DNA of 64,000 nt, taken from NCBI GenBank assembly GCA_047974625.1, contig JBKECK010000019.1:62001-126000 (forward strand). Direction: 5' to 3'. This DNA is from CADEDH01 sp047974625. Lineage in GTDB: Bacteria; Actinomycetota; Acidimicrobiia; Acidimicrobiales; SZUA-35. Numbering within the stretch: the first letter of the stretch is position 1; each line of letters begins with the position of its first letter. Below, piece by piece: positions 51,884 through 61,489 of this stretch. Under the pieces are notes generated by a model. The model was not told the DNA's origin, made no database searches, and worked only from the letters and a program-made list of their open reading frames with translations. A program made the position numbers and the translations under genes.

Positions 51884-53098
51884 ATGTCGTTCGCCGCCCG
51901 GCCGGGCCGGCCGGACCCACCTCCGGTGCGGTACACGATCCGCTCCCAACGGACCTCGCTCTGGTTCGGGTGCGCGGCCCTGGTGGGCGCGCTGGCCATC
52001 GTCTTGATGTTGCTGGCCCTCGTGTTCGCCCTCTTTCCCGGCGTCGCCCGGTGGGCGGTGATACCGGCGGTAGCGCTGCTCGGTTCGATCGCCGTGCCGA
52101 TGGCGCTGGCCGCCCGCCGGGCCGCGGCCTGGGAACGGGGGCAGATCGACCTTCCCGCCGCACCCCTCCTGCTCGGGACCACCACCGAGATCCCGTTCCG
52201 GATCCGGTCGAAACGGCGGGCCGTCGCCCCCGGGTTCGCCGCTACCGCCCTGTTGTCGTGCTGGGAGAAGGCCACCTCCTATGGGGGCACCGACTCCTAC
52301 ACCGCCACCGAGGCCGTGCACGAGGCCTGTATGCCCATCCTGGTGAGGCCCACCGACCACGGGGTCGAGGCCATGATCCGCCTGACCATCCCGGTGGACG
52401 AGGGTGGGCCCACCCTGGACCTGACCAGCAACGAGATCGACTGGGTCCTGGCCGTCACCATCGCCGCCCGGCGCCTCCCGGCCGTCACCGAGACCTTCCC
52501 CCTCCAGGTCTGGGCCACGGTCGACCCGGTCCTGATCGGTGACCCTCCTCTGCCCAGTAACCCGTTGGCCAGTGACCCGTTGGCCAGTGACCCGTTGGCC
52601 AGTGACCATCCGGCCGGCGACCGGCCCCCGAGCCGGAACCAGGGACCGGCCCCACGAAACCTCCCGAGCGGGGGACGGCAGCCGGACCCCCTGGTGCTCA
52701 GCGTCGAGTCCGGCGTGGCGGAGCTGGGCGGACGGATCCGGGGCCAGCTCATCCGCACCGCCAACGCCCCGACGGGATCCGGGCTGTTTCTGGAGCTTCG
52801 TTACCGCACCGAGGGTCGCGGCACTCCCGACGAAGGCCAGGCCCTCTGGATACAGCTCCCCGACAACACCATGGGCCCGACCGCATACCCGTTCGACATC
52901 GTGGTGCCCACCGATGTCCCGATCTCCTACGACGGCCGCCTGATCCGGGTCGTCTGGGAGCTCCGGGCCACCATCAGCCGGCGATTGCGGCCCGATGCCG
53001 ACGCGGTGGTTCCGATCCTGGTCGCACCTCACGGGGGTCGGGGCCTCTACCGCCAGCCCCATCCCCTGCCCCCCGGCCAGGTTCCGGCCCCGTGGTGA
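51884..53098 (+). CDS. Membrane protein with arrestin-like outer part, unknown function
   Basis: A 404-residue protein. Two membrane helices lie near residues 28-52 and 57-76. A beta-rich domain follows (about 90-210), then a low-complexity linker with four copies of a SDPLA-like unit encoded by 15-bp DNA repeats, then a second beta domain (about 260-385) with GGRIRGQLIRTANAP and VPTDVPISYDGRLIRVVWEL, reminiscent of arrestin-like/Spo0M folds. No firm family call. It is divergent from the beta-oxidation operon. Confidence 0.7.
   Translation: MSFAARPGRPDPPPVRYTIRSQRTSLWFGCAALVGALAIVLMLLALVFALFPGVARWAVIPAVALLGSIAVPMALAARRAAAWERGQIDLPAAPLLLGTTTEIPFRIRSKRRAVAPGFAATALLSCWEKATSYGGTDSYTATEAVHEACMPILVRPTDHGVEAMIRLTIPVDEGGPTLDLTSNEIDWVLAVTIAARRLPAVTETFPLQVWATVDPVLIGDPPLPSNPLASDPLASDPLASDHPAGDRPPSRNQGPAPRNLPSGGRQPDPLVLSVESGVAELGGRIRGQLIRTANAPTGSGLFLELRYRTEGRGTPDEGQALWIQLPDNTMGPTAYPFDIVVPTDVPISYDGRLIRVVWELRATISRRLRPDADAVVPILVAPHGGRGLYRQPHPLPPGQVPAPW
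52555..52614. repeat. 15-bp in-frame tandem repeats
   Basis: Four copies of CAGTGACCCGTTGGC or variants, in frame within the membrane protein gene, encoding the repeated SDPLA linker. The second and third copies are identical. Confidence 0.9.
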
Positions 53099-53191
53099 GC
53101 CGTCATCCGATCGGCCCGGTCGACCGGACGGGTAGACCGTCCCAGAACGGGCCGAGGCCGGGCCGGGCGGGGTGGGTAGCGTGGTGCCCCC

Positions 53192-54493
53192 ATGACCGGC
53201 GACGAACTCCACCGTCAGATAGTCGAGCTTTACCCCCTGATGCGGAGCATCACCGGGGACGGCACCCGCCAGACCCTGCGCCATCTGGCCGGGATCGCGC
53301 CGATCGAGACGTTCGAGGTGGCCTCCGGCACCCCGGTGCTGGACTGGACCGTCCCCGACGAATGGGTGTTCCGACACGCCCGCCTGACGGGGCCCGACGG
53401 CTCGGTGGTAGCCGACTCCGACGTGTCCACCCTGCACGTGGTCAACTACTCGGTCGGCGTCGACGAAACCCTCGACCGGGCCGACCTCGACGCCCACCTG
53501 TTCTCCCTGCCGGACCGGCCTTCGGCCATCCCCTACCGGACCAGCTACTACCAGCCCACCTGGGGGTTCGGGCTGACCGACACCGTGCGTCAGGGCCTCG
53601 GCGACGGGCCGTACCGGGCCGTGATCGACGCCGAGCACCGGGCCGACGGGGGCCTCAGCTACGGCGAACTGGTGATCCCCGGATCCGGGCCGGAAGAGAT
53701 CCTGGTGTCGACCCACATCTGCCACCCCAGCCTGGCCAACGACAACCTCAGCGGCCTGGTCCTGGCCGCCGCCCTGGCCGCCGAGCTGACCCGGCGGCCC
53801 CTCGAGCGGACGTGGCGGTTCGTGTTCGTGCCCGGCACGATCGGGGCCATCACCTGGCTGGCCCGGCAACGGGCCGACCGGCCCGAGGTTCTGGAACGCA
53901 ACCGCGGCGTGCTCGTTCTCACCGGGCTGGGCGACGAGTCCCCCTTCCACTGGAAACGGACCCGGCTGGGCACGACCTGGATCGACCGGGTCGTCGAACT
54001 GGTCCTGGCCCAGAGCGGCCACGATCACACCCTCCTCGACTTCTCGCCGTACGGCTACGACGAGCGGCAGTACGGCTCGCTCGGCTTCGGCCTGGCCGCC
54101 GGACGCCTCGGTCGGGCCGTCCACGGCACCTACCCCGAGTACCACACCTCGCTCGACGACCCGGGTTTCGTCCGCCCCGACCGCCTGGCCGAATCACTCG
54201 ACCTGCTGGGGCAAGTGGTCGACGCGCTCGACGCCGAACGGACCTACGTCAACCGGCAGCCGTACGGGGAACCCCAGCTCGGGCGCCGCGGCCTCTACGG
54301 CTCACTGGGCGCCCTGCCCAGTCCCGGCGATGCCCAGATGGCCATGTTGTGGCTCCTCAGCCTGTCGGACGGCGACACCCCCCTCAGCGCGATCGCCCAA
54401 CGGTCGGGCCTACCCATGACCCAGCTGGCCGAGGTGGCCGAACTGCTCCGAGCCAACGATCTTCTGGGACGAACCGAGCCGCCACCCGGGTGA
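53192..54493 (+). CDS. DUF4910-type M28-like aminopeptidase protein
   Basis: A 433-residue protein of the DUF4910/DUF2172 group, distant zinc peptidases often encoded in surface-polysaccharide loci. It has the N-terminal DELHRQIVELYPLMRSITGDG, metal-site-like segments STHICHPSLANDNLSG (His and Asp) and GTYPEYHTSLDDPGFV, and a small C-terminal winged-helix-like part. The true reaction is unknown. The GC-rich local style is kept. An IS fragment begins within 85 bases of its stop, and a sugar C-methyltransferase-like gene lies on the other side. Confidence 0.85.
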   Translation: MTGDELHRQIVELYPLMRSITGDGTRQTLRHLAGIAPIETFEVASGTPVLDWTVPDEWVFRHARLTGPDGSVVADSDVSTLHVVNYSVGVDETLDRADLDAHLFSLPDRPSAIPYRTSYYQPTWGFGLTDTVRQGLGDGPYRAVIDAEHRADGGLSYGELVIPGSGPEEILVSTHICHPSLANDNLSGLVLAAALAAELTRRPLERTWRFVFVPGTIGAITWLARQRADRPEVLERNRGVLVLTGLGDESPFHWKRTRLGTTWIDRVVELVLAQSGHDHTLLDFSPYGYDERQYGSLGFGLAAGRLGRAVHGTYPEYHTSLDDPGFVRPDRLAESLDLLGQVVDALDAERTYVNRQPYGEPQLGRRGLYGSLGALPSPGDAQMAMLWLLSLSDGDTPLSAIAQRSGLPMTQLAEVAELLRANDLLGRTEPPPG

Positions 54494-54577
54494 ATCCGAC
54501 CTCACCCGACAACCGATATCGGCGCCGTTCTCGCTCGGTGTCGCCAGCTCTTCGGCCGAGGGCACGCCTCTAGCCAC

Positions 54578-55636
54578 TTGGATCGTACTGACCGCGAGAC
54601 CGCGGTCCGGGTGCGGGCGGTGCTGGTTCGTGATGATGATTATCGGGCGCCGGGCAAACCGCCGTGTGATTGGGACGACCCGGCGGCGAGGGAACGCCTG
54701 GTCGATGATCTGGTGCGTGACGTGATTGCCGCTGTCGGGGTGTTCGACGGGACCGGGGTCACCGACGTGTGGCTGGTCGAGCATCTCGAGTTCATGGTCT
54801 TGATCGCTGGCCAGGACGTGATCGAGGGTGATGACGGGGTGTTCCGAATCGCTCGCCAAGTCGCCCCGGACCGGGTGATCTCCACGGTCGATCGCGAAGC
54901 GCGTCATGGCCATAAGTCCAAGTCACGGCGGTTCGACGGGTTCAAGGCCCACATCGCGGAGGACCCCGACGGGGAGATCATCACCGATGTTGTGGTCACC
55001 CCAGCGAACACTCCGGACGCTGACGCCCTCGACGATCTGCTCACCGGCGGCGACAACGACGAGGTCAAGCCGGTCATCTACGGTGACGCTGGCTACGGCG
55101 GCGCTGATGTTCTCGAACGGCTCGACGAAGCGGGCTACGAGTTCGTGATCAAGGTGCCGTCCCCGTCTCGACGCCAGGGACGGTGGTCCAAAGCCGACTT
55201 CGGAGTCGATATCGACAACGACACCGTCACCTGCCCAGCGGGAATCACCGTCGCGATCAGCTACAGCACCGACGGGTCCGGCGCCGCCCGGTTCGGAACG
55301 AACTGCGATTCGTGTCCGCTACGCGAGATGTGCACCACCGCCCAGGCGGGACGAACGATCACGATCCACCGCCGCGAAGACATCCTCCAGACCCAGCGGT
55401 TCACCCAGACCACCGACCCCGACTGGGCAGCCGACTACACCGGCACCCGCCCCAAGGTCGAACGGAAACTCGCCCACCTGATCCGCCAACCATGGGGCGG
55501 GAGGAAAGGACGAATGCGAGGGGCGGCACGCATCGCGGGCGATCTCATCGCGCGTGCCGCCACCATCAACCTCGCCCGCCTCGCCAACCAAGGCCTCACC
55601 CAGACACCCAACGGCTGGGCAGTCAATCCACCATGA
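54578..55636 (+). mobile_element. IS1182-like transposase, 5'-truncated
   Basis: A frame of 352 codons matches the C-terminal two thirds of an IS1182-family (IS5-like) DDE transposase: RQVAPDRVISTVDREARHGH, RRFDGFKAHIAEDPDGEIIT, the second catalytic Asp in VIYGDAGYGG, a four-Cys knot (CPAG...CDSCPLREMC) and the C-terminal Glu region VERKLAHLIRQPWGGRKGR. The N-terminal third with the first catalytic Asp is missing, and only a TTG can start the frame, so it is almost surely inactive. No terminal inverted repeats were found by eye. The 200 bases after it hold no gene. Confidence 0.85.
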
Positions 55637-55839
55637 CCCGCCCCGGGGCCTCCACCCACCTGTTCACCGACCCGCCGTGAACAAGCGCTGTGTTGCCCGC
55701 ACGACCCCCAACCGCCACCAAACAGCCATCCCGCCACCGGAAACCAAGACCGACGACCAACAGAGACCAACCAAACCACCAAGCCCACACCCAAAGCCGC
55801 CACCAGCCGACCCCCGGAAGCGACTACGGCATCGGTCTC

Positions 55840-57069
55840 CTAGGCGAACCGGGGGGTTGGTAGCGGGATCAGGAACCGACCGCCCTGATCGGCGAACCAC
55901 TGCTGTTGTGCTATGACCTCATCGGCGATGTTCCACACCAGGATGAGCAGCACGTCGGGGGGCTCGCTCCGCAGCTGTTCGGGGCCGACGCACGGGAGCC
56001 GGATCCCGGGCATCGCCTTGCCCTGCTTCTCGGGATTCTGGTCTACGACGTAAGCCACTTCGTTGGTGGTGAGCGCCATCGTGTTCAGCAGGGTCGCCCC
56101 CTTGGCGGAGCATCCGTAGGCGGCCACTGTTTTCCCGTCGACTCGGAGCTCCTCAAGCATCCGCCCCAACTCGGCCTTCACCTTGGTGACATGATCCGAC
56201 AACGGCAGAAAGAAGGCGAGGGTGTCGAGACCAAGTTCCCGCTCCTCGTCCAACTTCGACTGGGCCGCATCGCTCCGGGCCGGGGAGCGCGAAAGCGCCC
56301 AACGGAGCGTTCCGCCATGTAGGTTGGGGAAGTGGGTGACGTCGTTCAAGTACAGCCCATGACGCTCCGCCAGGTTCTTCACGGCAAGCGTGGACAAGTA
56401 GCTGTAATGTTCATGATAGATGGTGTCGAAAAGTGTTCCCTCAACGAGATACTGCACGCTGGGGTTTTCAATCAACAAGACGCCATCATCAGCAACAAGC
56501 GTGACCAGTCCGGCAAAGAAATCGTTGATGTCCGGCACATGGGCCAGCACGTTATTGGCGATGACGACATCCGCCGCGCCGTGGCGTTCTCGGACCTCGA
56601 GAGCGGTCTGGGATGTCAACAGGGTCTCCGTGGTGGGTACCCCTTGGGAGCGCGCCGCCTCGGCCGCGATCGGTGACGGCTCGATACCGAGCACGGGTAC
56701 CCCGGCCGCCACCAGATACCGCAGGAGATAGCCGTCGTTGCTGGCCACCTCGATCACGAAGTTGTCCGAACTGAGGCCCCGCTCAGTGACGAGTTGATCG
56801 ATATGGGTGCGACTGTGCTCGAGCAGAAGGGGTGAAAACGACGACAGGTACGGATAGTCCGGTGTGAAGATGACGTCGTGGGGCAGATCGGACGTGAGCT
56901 GCACCAGAGCGCAGTCGAGACACAGACTGATGCCCAACGGGTAGACGGGGTCGGGCTCCGGCTCGTTGCACCCAACCAGACCGTTCGCGATAGGCGTCTC
57001 GCCAAGGTCGAGCACCACCTCCGAACGCCCAGAACCACACGAACGACATCTCCGGTTCGACGATCTCAT
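55840..57069 (-). CDS. Zinc-binding SAM-dependent C-methyltransferase
   Basis: A 409-residue protein of the NovU/TylCIII-like sugar C-methyltransferase group. The N-terminal zinc domain has CRSCGSG and SLCLDCALVQL (four Cys). The central Rossmann domain has VIEVASNDGYLLRYL (SAM motif I) and IANNVLAHVPD. The C-terminal domain has YHEHYSYLS and VAAYGCSAKGATLLN. Such enzymes methylate nucleotide-linked keto-sugars for glycans or antibiotics. The ATG at 57069 has GAGAGG 10 bases upstream. Confidence 0.93.
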   Translation of the reverse strand: MRSSNRRCRSCGSGRSEVVLDLGETPIANGLVGCNEPEPDPVYPLGISLCLDCALVQLTSDLPHDVIFTPDYPYLSSFSPLLLEHSRTHIDQLVTERGLSSDNFVIEVASNDGYLLRYLVAAGVPVLGIEPSPIAAEAARSQGVPTTETLLTSQTALEVRERHGAADVVIANNVLAHVPDINDFFAGLVTLVADDGVLLIENPSVQYLVEGTLFDTIYHEHYSYLSTLAVKNLAERHGLYLNDVTHFPNLHGGTLRWALSRSPARSDAAQSKLDEERELGLDTLAFFLPLSDHVTKVKAELGRMLEELRVDGKTVAAYGCSAKGATLLNTMALTTNEVAYVVDQNPEKQGKAMPGIRLPCVGPEQLRSEPPDVLLILVWNIADEVIAQQQWFADQGGRFLIPLPTPRFA

Positions 57070-57471
57070 GGTGCAAGCACCTCTCCAGGCATACGCATTT
57101 GAGAGTACCGACAACGTGGCGGCGCCATGTCTTCCGGGCGCCACGCCATTCCACATTGCCCAGCCCATTGATACGCCTCCGTTGCGTTCAGTTCCAGCCA
57201 CCCGCACCACGAGCTGCCACATCCGCCGAACGTCACACGGACCGTAACCTGGGCGGACATCCTCCACGCGGACCATAACGCGAGGAAATGTGCCCTGTTT
57301 AGGGGACATTTCCTGGTCGGAACGGGCCGCTCGCCTCAGGACTCGTCGTGGGGCGGCCCCGAGACTAGCCTGGCCGTCGGAGCAGGACTCGGCGCGTCCG
57401 TGTCCGGCGGCGCCGGTTGGAGGGGACCCCACCGGGCGGCCCGAGCCGAACCACCTCCAGTGGGAGAACCT
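57070..57471. other. 402-base divergent intergenic region
   Basis: No convincing gene. It should hold promoters for the methyltransferase (leftward) and the molybdenum hydroxylase operon (rightward). The notable element is the long dyad at 57283-57314. Confidence 0.6.
57283..57314. repeat. 32-bp interrupted palindrome
   Basis: Arms AGGAAATGTGCCCT and AGGGGACATTTCCT are complementary over 14 positions with a single G-G mismatch, around a 4-base loop GTTT. It lies 158 bases before the molybdenum hydroxylase operon. It could be a regulator site, a strong hairpin, or the juxtaposed terminal repeats of a lost insertion element. Confidence 0.85.
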
Positions 57472-58365
57472 ATGAACTACCTGGCCCCGACCACGGTGGA
57501 CGAGGCGGTGACCATGCTGGGCCGCCTGCCGGAGGCGAGGGTGTTCGCCGGCGCCACCGACGTCATCCCCCAGATTCGGTCCGGGCGGCCCGAGCCGTCC
57601 GCCATGATCGACCTGAAGCGGATCACCCGGCTCATGACCGTGGAGGCGCGGCCCGACCGCTGGGTCATCGGGGCGGCCGTGCCCACCGCCCGGCTGACCG
57701 CCGACGCCGACTTCGTCGCCGAGTTCCCCGGGCTCGCCGAGGCCGCCGGCCTGATCGGCTCGGACCAGATCCAGAGCCGGTCCAGCCTGGGCGGCAACCT
57801 CGGCAACGCCTCACCGGCCGCCGATTCGGTGCCGGCCATGATCGCCAACCACGTCCGGACCGTGGTGGTGGGGCCCGACGGCACCCGGACGGTGGCCGTG
57901 GCCGACATTCCCATCGGCCCGGGCCGGACCTCCCTCCGCCCGGGCGAGCTCATCGTCGAGTTCCAGGTGGATCGTCCGGGCCCCCGCACCGCGGACGCCT
58001 ACCTCCGCCTGACCCCCCGCACCGAGATGGACATCGCCGTCGTCGGGGTGGGCGCCCGGATCGCCCTCGACCCCGACGGGGTGTGCACCGGCGCCACCGT
58101 CGCCCTCGGCGCCGTGGCCCCCACCGCCATCCGCGTCCCCGGGGCCGAGCGAGTCCTCATCGGTTCACCGCTCACCGACACCACCATCGAGGCGGCCGGC
58201 GTTGCGGCCTCGGAGGCCACCGACCCCATCGACGACAAGCGGGGTACGGCCGCCTATCGCCGACGGGTGGCCGCGGTCCTCACCCGCCGCGTCGTGCTCG
58301 TGGCCGCCGACCGGGCCCGATCCGCGCCCTCCCGCCCCACCACCACCACCGGAGGATCCGCATGA
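57472..58365 (+). CDS. Molybdenum hydroxylase, FAD-binding subunit (CoxM-like)
   Basis: The electron-carrying FAD subunit of a xanthine-dehydrogenase-type complex, 297 residues. It has ARVFAGATDVIPQIRSG (FAD pyrophosphate loop), LGGNLGNASPAADSVPAMIA, the second FAD loop, and the C-terminal DDKRGTAAYRRRVAAVL. The ATG at 57472 follows GGGAG and matches the family start MNYLAPTTVDEAV. It overlaps the next gene by four bases. Confidence 0.94.
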   Translation: MNYLAPTTVDEAVTMLGRLPEARVFAGATDVIPQIRSGRPEPSAMIDLKRITRLMTVEARPDRWVIGAAVPTARLTADADFVAEFPGLAEAAGLIGSDQIQSRSSLGGNLGNASPAADSVPAMIANHVRTVVVGPDGTRTVAVADIPIGPGRTSLRPGELIVEFQVDRPGPRTADAYLRLTPRTEMDIAVVGVGARIALDPDGVCTGATVALGAVAPTAIRVPGAERVLIGSPLTDTTIEAAGVAASEATDPIDDKRGTAAYRRRVAAVLTRRVVLVAADRARSAPSRPTTTTGGSA

Positions 58366-58862
58366 CCCGCACCCACATCAGCTGCACCGTCAACGGTGAC
58401 CGGATCGACCTGTTGTGCGAACCCGGGGAGTCGTTGCTGAACACCCTCCGGGACGAGCTCGGCCTCACCGGCACCAAGGAGGGATGCGGCACCGGCGACT
58501 GTGGCGCCTGTTCAGTGATGTTCAACGGCCGGCTCACCTGCTCCTGCCTGGTCTTCGCCCCCGAAGCCGACGGGGCCACCGTGGTCACCGTCGAGGGCCT
58601 CGCCGACCACAACCAGCTCCATCCACTGCAGCAGTGCTTCTTGGAGGGGGCCGCCCTCCAGTGCGGCGTCTGCACCCCGGGGTTCCTGGTGGCGGCCAAG
58701 GCCCTGCTCGACGCCAACCCCCACCCCACCGAGACCGAGGTCCGGTACGCCCTGGCCGGCAACCTGTGCCGGTGCACCGGCTACGACAAGATCGTCCGGG
58801 CCGTCCTGGACGCGGCCGACCGATCGGCGGCGATGGCGGCGACCGGGGACGGAACGGTATGA
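58362..58862 (+). CDS. Molybdenum hydroxylase, 2Fe-2S subunit (CoxS-like)
   Basis: A 166-residue iron-sulfur subunit. The plant-ferredoxin-like cluster is held by EGCGTGDCGACSVMFNG plus a later Cys in LTCSC, and the second cluster by CGVCTPGF and NLCRCTGYDKIV. It passes electrons from the molybdenum site to FAD. GGAGG precedes the ATG, which overlaps the FAD subunit stop (ATGA). Confidence 0.96.
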   Translation: MTRTHISCTVNGDRIDLLCEPGESLLNTLRDELGLTGTKEGCGTGDCGACSVMFNGRLTCSCLVFAPEADGATVVTVEGLADHNQLHPLQQCFLEGAALQCGVCTPGFLVAAKALLDANPHPTETEVRYALAGNLCRCTGYDKIVRAVLDAADRSAAMAATGDGTV

Positions 58863-61135
58863 CCACCATCGAGAACCCGGCCGGCCCCGACGGTGACGCC
58901 CGTCCCGGCTACAAGTGGGTGGGGACCCGGCCGATCCGGCCCGACGGGGTCGACAAGGTGACCGGCCGGGCCCGGTTCGGGGCCGACGACCACCCGGCCG
59001 GCCTCCTGGAGGGGGCGGTCGTGCGGTCGCCCCATGCCCACGCCCACATCGTGGCCATCGACACCGGCGCGGCCGAAGCCATGCCCGGCGTGAAGGCGAT
59101 CGTGACCGGAGCCGACTTCCCCGACCTGGCCGCGGCGGGCGGGAAGCCCGCCGATGTCGACCTCTCCCACAATGTGATCGCCCGCGACAAGGTGCTCTAC
59201 GAGGGACATGTGGTGGCCGCCGTGGCGGCCACCACCCGGCGGGAAGCCCGGGCGGCCGCAGCGGCCATCGTGGTGGACTACGAGGTCCTGCCCCACGTCC
59301 TCACCGTGGACGAGGCCATGGCCGACGGGGCTCCGCTCCTGCACGACACGATGATCACCCGGGGGGTCGACCCGGCCCCCACCGAGCCGTCCAACGTGGC
59401 CTCCCGCACCGTGTCTGAGCGGGGCAACCTCGACCAGGGGTTCGCCGGGGCCGACCTGGTGGTGGAGCGGGAGTTCACCACCAAGCCGGTGCACCAGGGC
59501 TATATCGAGCCCCACGCGGCGGTGGCCCGGGCCGACGCCAACGGCCGGGCATCCCTGTGGGTCTCGTCCCAGGGCCACTTCGCCATGCGCACCATGACCG
59601 CCACCGTGCTGGGCTGGGAGCCGTCCCGGTTGAAGGTGATCCCGGCCGAGATCGGCGGCGGCTTCGGGGGCAAGACCACCATCTACCTGGAGCCGCTGGC
59701 CGTGGCCCTGTCGGCCAAGGCCGGCCGACCGGTCCGGCTGGTCATGCGGCGTGACGAGGTGTTCCGGGCCAGTGGCCCCACGTCGGGAACCCGGATCCGG
59801 GCCCGGCTCGGGGTAACCGAGGGCGGCAAGCTGACCGCGGCCGAGATCTGGATGGCCTACGAGGCCGGCGCCTACGCGGGATCCCCGGTCGGAGCGGCCG
59901 GCATGACCGTCCTCGCCCCCTACGACATCCCCCACTTCGTCATCGAAGGGTTCGACGTGGTGGTCAACAAGCCGAAGGTGGCCGCCTACCGGGCCCCGGG
60001 GGCCCCGATGGCGTCGTTCGCGGTCGAGTCCGTCATCGACGAGCTGGCCGCCGGGATCGGACTCGATCCGATCGAACTCCGGCTTCGCAACGCCGCCGTC
60101 GAGGGCACCCAGGCCAGCTACGGACCCCGGTTCCGCCGGATCGGTTTCGTCGAGACCCTGACGGCGATCCGGGACCACGACCACTACCGGGCGCCCCTCG
60201 GCCCGAACCAGGGCCGAGGGGTGGCGTCGGGGTTCTGGTTCAACGGCGGCATGAGCTCGAGCGCCTCGGTCATCGTCAATGAGGACGGCACCCTCACCGT
60301 GGTCACCGGCTCACCCGACATCGGCGGCTCCCGGGCGTCCATGGCCCTGTTCGCCGCCGAGGAGCTGGGCATCGACGTGGCCCGGGTCCAGCCCGTGATC
60401 GCCGACACCGAGACCGTCGGTTTCAACGACGTCACCGGTGGTAGCCGGGTCACCCTGGCCACCGGGGCCGCGGTGGTCCAAGCCTGCGAACAGGTGCGGG
60501 ACGAGCTCCGGGCCCGGGCCGCCAAGACGTGGGACGTCGGGGTGGACGAGGTGGAATGGGTCGACGGCCAGGCCCAGCACACCGGGGGCGGCGAACCGCC
60601 CCTGACCCTGGCCAAGCTCGCCTCCGCCATGGGCCGGACAGGCGGACCGATCTCGGCCTCGGCGTCCCTCACCGCCCGGGGGGTCGGTCCGGCCTTCTCC
60701 ACCCAGGTGTGCGACGTGGAGGTCGATCCGGAAACCGGGGTGGTCACCGTGCTGCGGTACACCACCGCCCAGGACGCCGGCACCGCCATCCACCCCTCCT
60801 ACGTCGAGGGGCAGATGCAGGGTGGTGTGGCCCAGGGCATCGGTTGGGCCCTGAACGAGGAGTACGTCCACGACGCCGAGGGCCGGATGGAGAACCCGAG
60901 CTTCCTGGACTACCGGATGCCGGTGGCTTCCGACCTCCCCATGATCGACACCGTCGTCGTGGAGGTGCCGAACCCCGGCCATCCCTACGGGGTACGGGGG
61001 GTGGGCGAGGTGGGGATCGTGCCACCCCTGGCCGCGGTGGCCAACGCCGTCGCCGCCGCCATCGGGGCCCGGGTCAGCGATCTGCCGATGTCCCCGATGC
61101 GGATCCTGGACGCCATCGACGGCCGGACCCGGTGA
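58859..61135 (+). CDS. Molybdenum hydroxylase, large catalytic subunit (CoxL-like)
   Basis: A 758-residue molybdopterin-binding subunit. Key segments are IGGGFGGKTTIYLEPLAVAL (Mo-pterin), AAYRAPGAP, DIGGSRASMALFAAEELGI, GGSRVTLATGAAVV and the catalytic glutamate in RGVGEVGIVPPLAAVANAV. The CO-dehydrogenase signature AYRCSFR is absent, so it does not look like a true CO oxidiser; an aldehyde, purine or N-heterocycle hydroxylase is more likely. It overlaps the 2Fe-2S gene by four bases. Confidence 0.95.
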   Translation: MTTIENPAGPDGDARPGYKWVGTRPIRPDGVDKVTGRARFGADDHPAGLLEGAVVRSPHAHAHIVAIDTGAAEAMPGVKAIVTGADFPDLAAAGGKPADVDLSHNVIARDKVLYEGHVVAAVAATTRREARAAAAAIVVDYEVLPHVLTVDEAMADGAPLLHDTMITRGVDPAPTEPSNVASRTVSERGNLDQGFAGADLVVEREFTTKPVHQGYIEPHAAVARADANGRASLWVSSQGHFAMRTMTATVLGWEPSRLKVIPAEIGGGFGGKTTIYLEPLAVALSAKAGRPVRLVMRRDEVFRASGPTSGTRIRARLGVTEGGKLTAAEIWMAYEAGAYAGSPVGAAGMTVLAPYDIPHFVIEGFDVVVNKPKVAAYRAPGAPMASFAVESVIDELAAGIGLDPIELRLRNAAVEGTQASYGPRFRRIGFVETLTAIRDHDHYRAPLGPNQGRGVASGFWFNGGMSSSASVIVNEDGTLTVVTGSPDIGGSRASMALFAAEELGIDVARVQPVIADTETVGFNDVTGGSRVTLATGAAVVQACEQVRDELRARAAKTWDVGVDEVEWVDGQAQHTGGGEPPLTLAKLASAMGRTGGPISASASLTARGVGPAFSTQVCDVEVDPETGVVTVLRYTTAQDAGTAIHPSYVEGQMQGGVAQGIGWALNEEYVHDAEGRMENPSFLDYRMPVASDLPMIDTVVVEVPNPGHPYGVRGVGEVGIVPPLAAVANAVAAAIGARVSDLPMSPMRILDAIDGRTR

Positions 61136-61145
61136 CGGACCGCCC

Positions 61146-61394
61146 GTGACCGTCTCGGTCCATCTGGCCTCGGGGTTCCGGGACCTCACCGGCGGGGTGG
61201 CCGACGTCGAGGTGGACGCGACCGACGTCCGGGGGGTGATCCGCGCCCTGGACCGGCGGTTCCCCGGGATCGCCGCCCGCCTAGACGAGGGGACCTCGGT
61301 GGCCATCGACGGTGACATCGTGCCCGACGCCGGGTTCGAACCCGTCCCCGACGGCGCCGAGATCCACTTCCTGCCCACCATCTCCGGGGGCTGA
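61146..61394 (+). CDS. ThiS/MoaD-family small sulfur-carrier protein
   Basis: An 82-residue beta-grasp protein ending in Gly-Gly (LPTISGG), the tail that is adenylated and thiocarboxylated in molybdopterin and other sulfur-transfer pathways. The body VSVHLASGFRDLTGG...FLPTISGG fits the fold. It starts (GTG) 10 bases after the molybdenum hydroxylase large subunit, so a dedicated role in making or sulfurating its cofactor is plausible. Confidence 0.88.
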   Translation: MTVSVHLASGFRDLTGGVADVEVDATDVRGVIRALDRRFPGIAARLDEGTSVAIDGDIVPDAGFEPVPDGAEIHFLPTISGG

Positions 61395-61439
61395 GGACCG
61401 TCTCCACCGGGACCGTCTCTACCAGGACCGTCTCTACCA
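61395..61439. repeat. 15-bp tandem repeats after the moaD-like gene
   Basis: Three copies of a 15-bp unit, GGACCGTCTCTACCA (second and third identical, first with two changes), beginning at the base after the TGA stop of the sulfur-carrier gene. Confidence 0.9.
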
Positions 61440-61489
61440 CTCGGCCGCGGTCGAGCACCGCGATCGATGAGGGGGCGGAACAGGGCGCC

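Noticed and set aside
58859..61135. Carbon monoxide dehydrogenase large subunit
   Set aside because: The AYRCSFR active-site loop is replaced by AYRAPGA, so CO oxidation is not supported.
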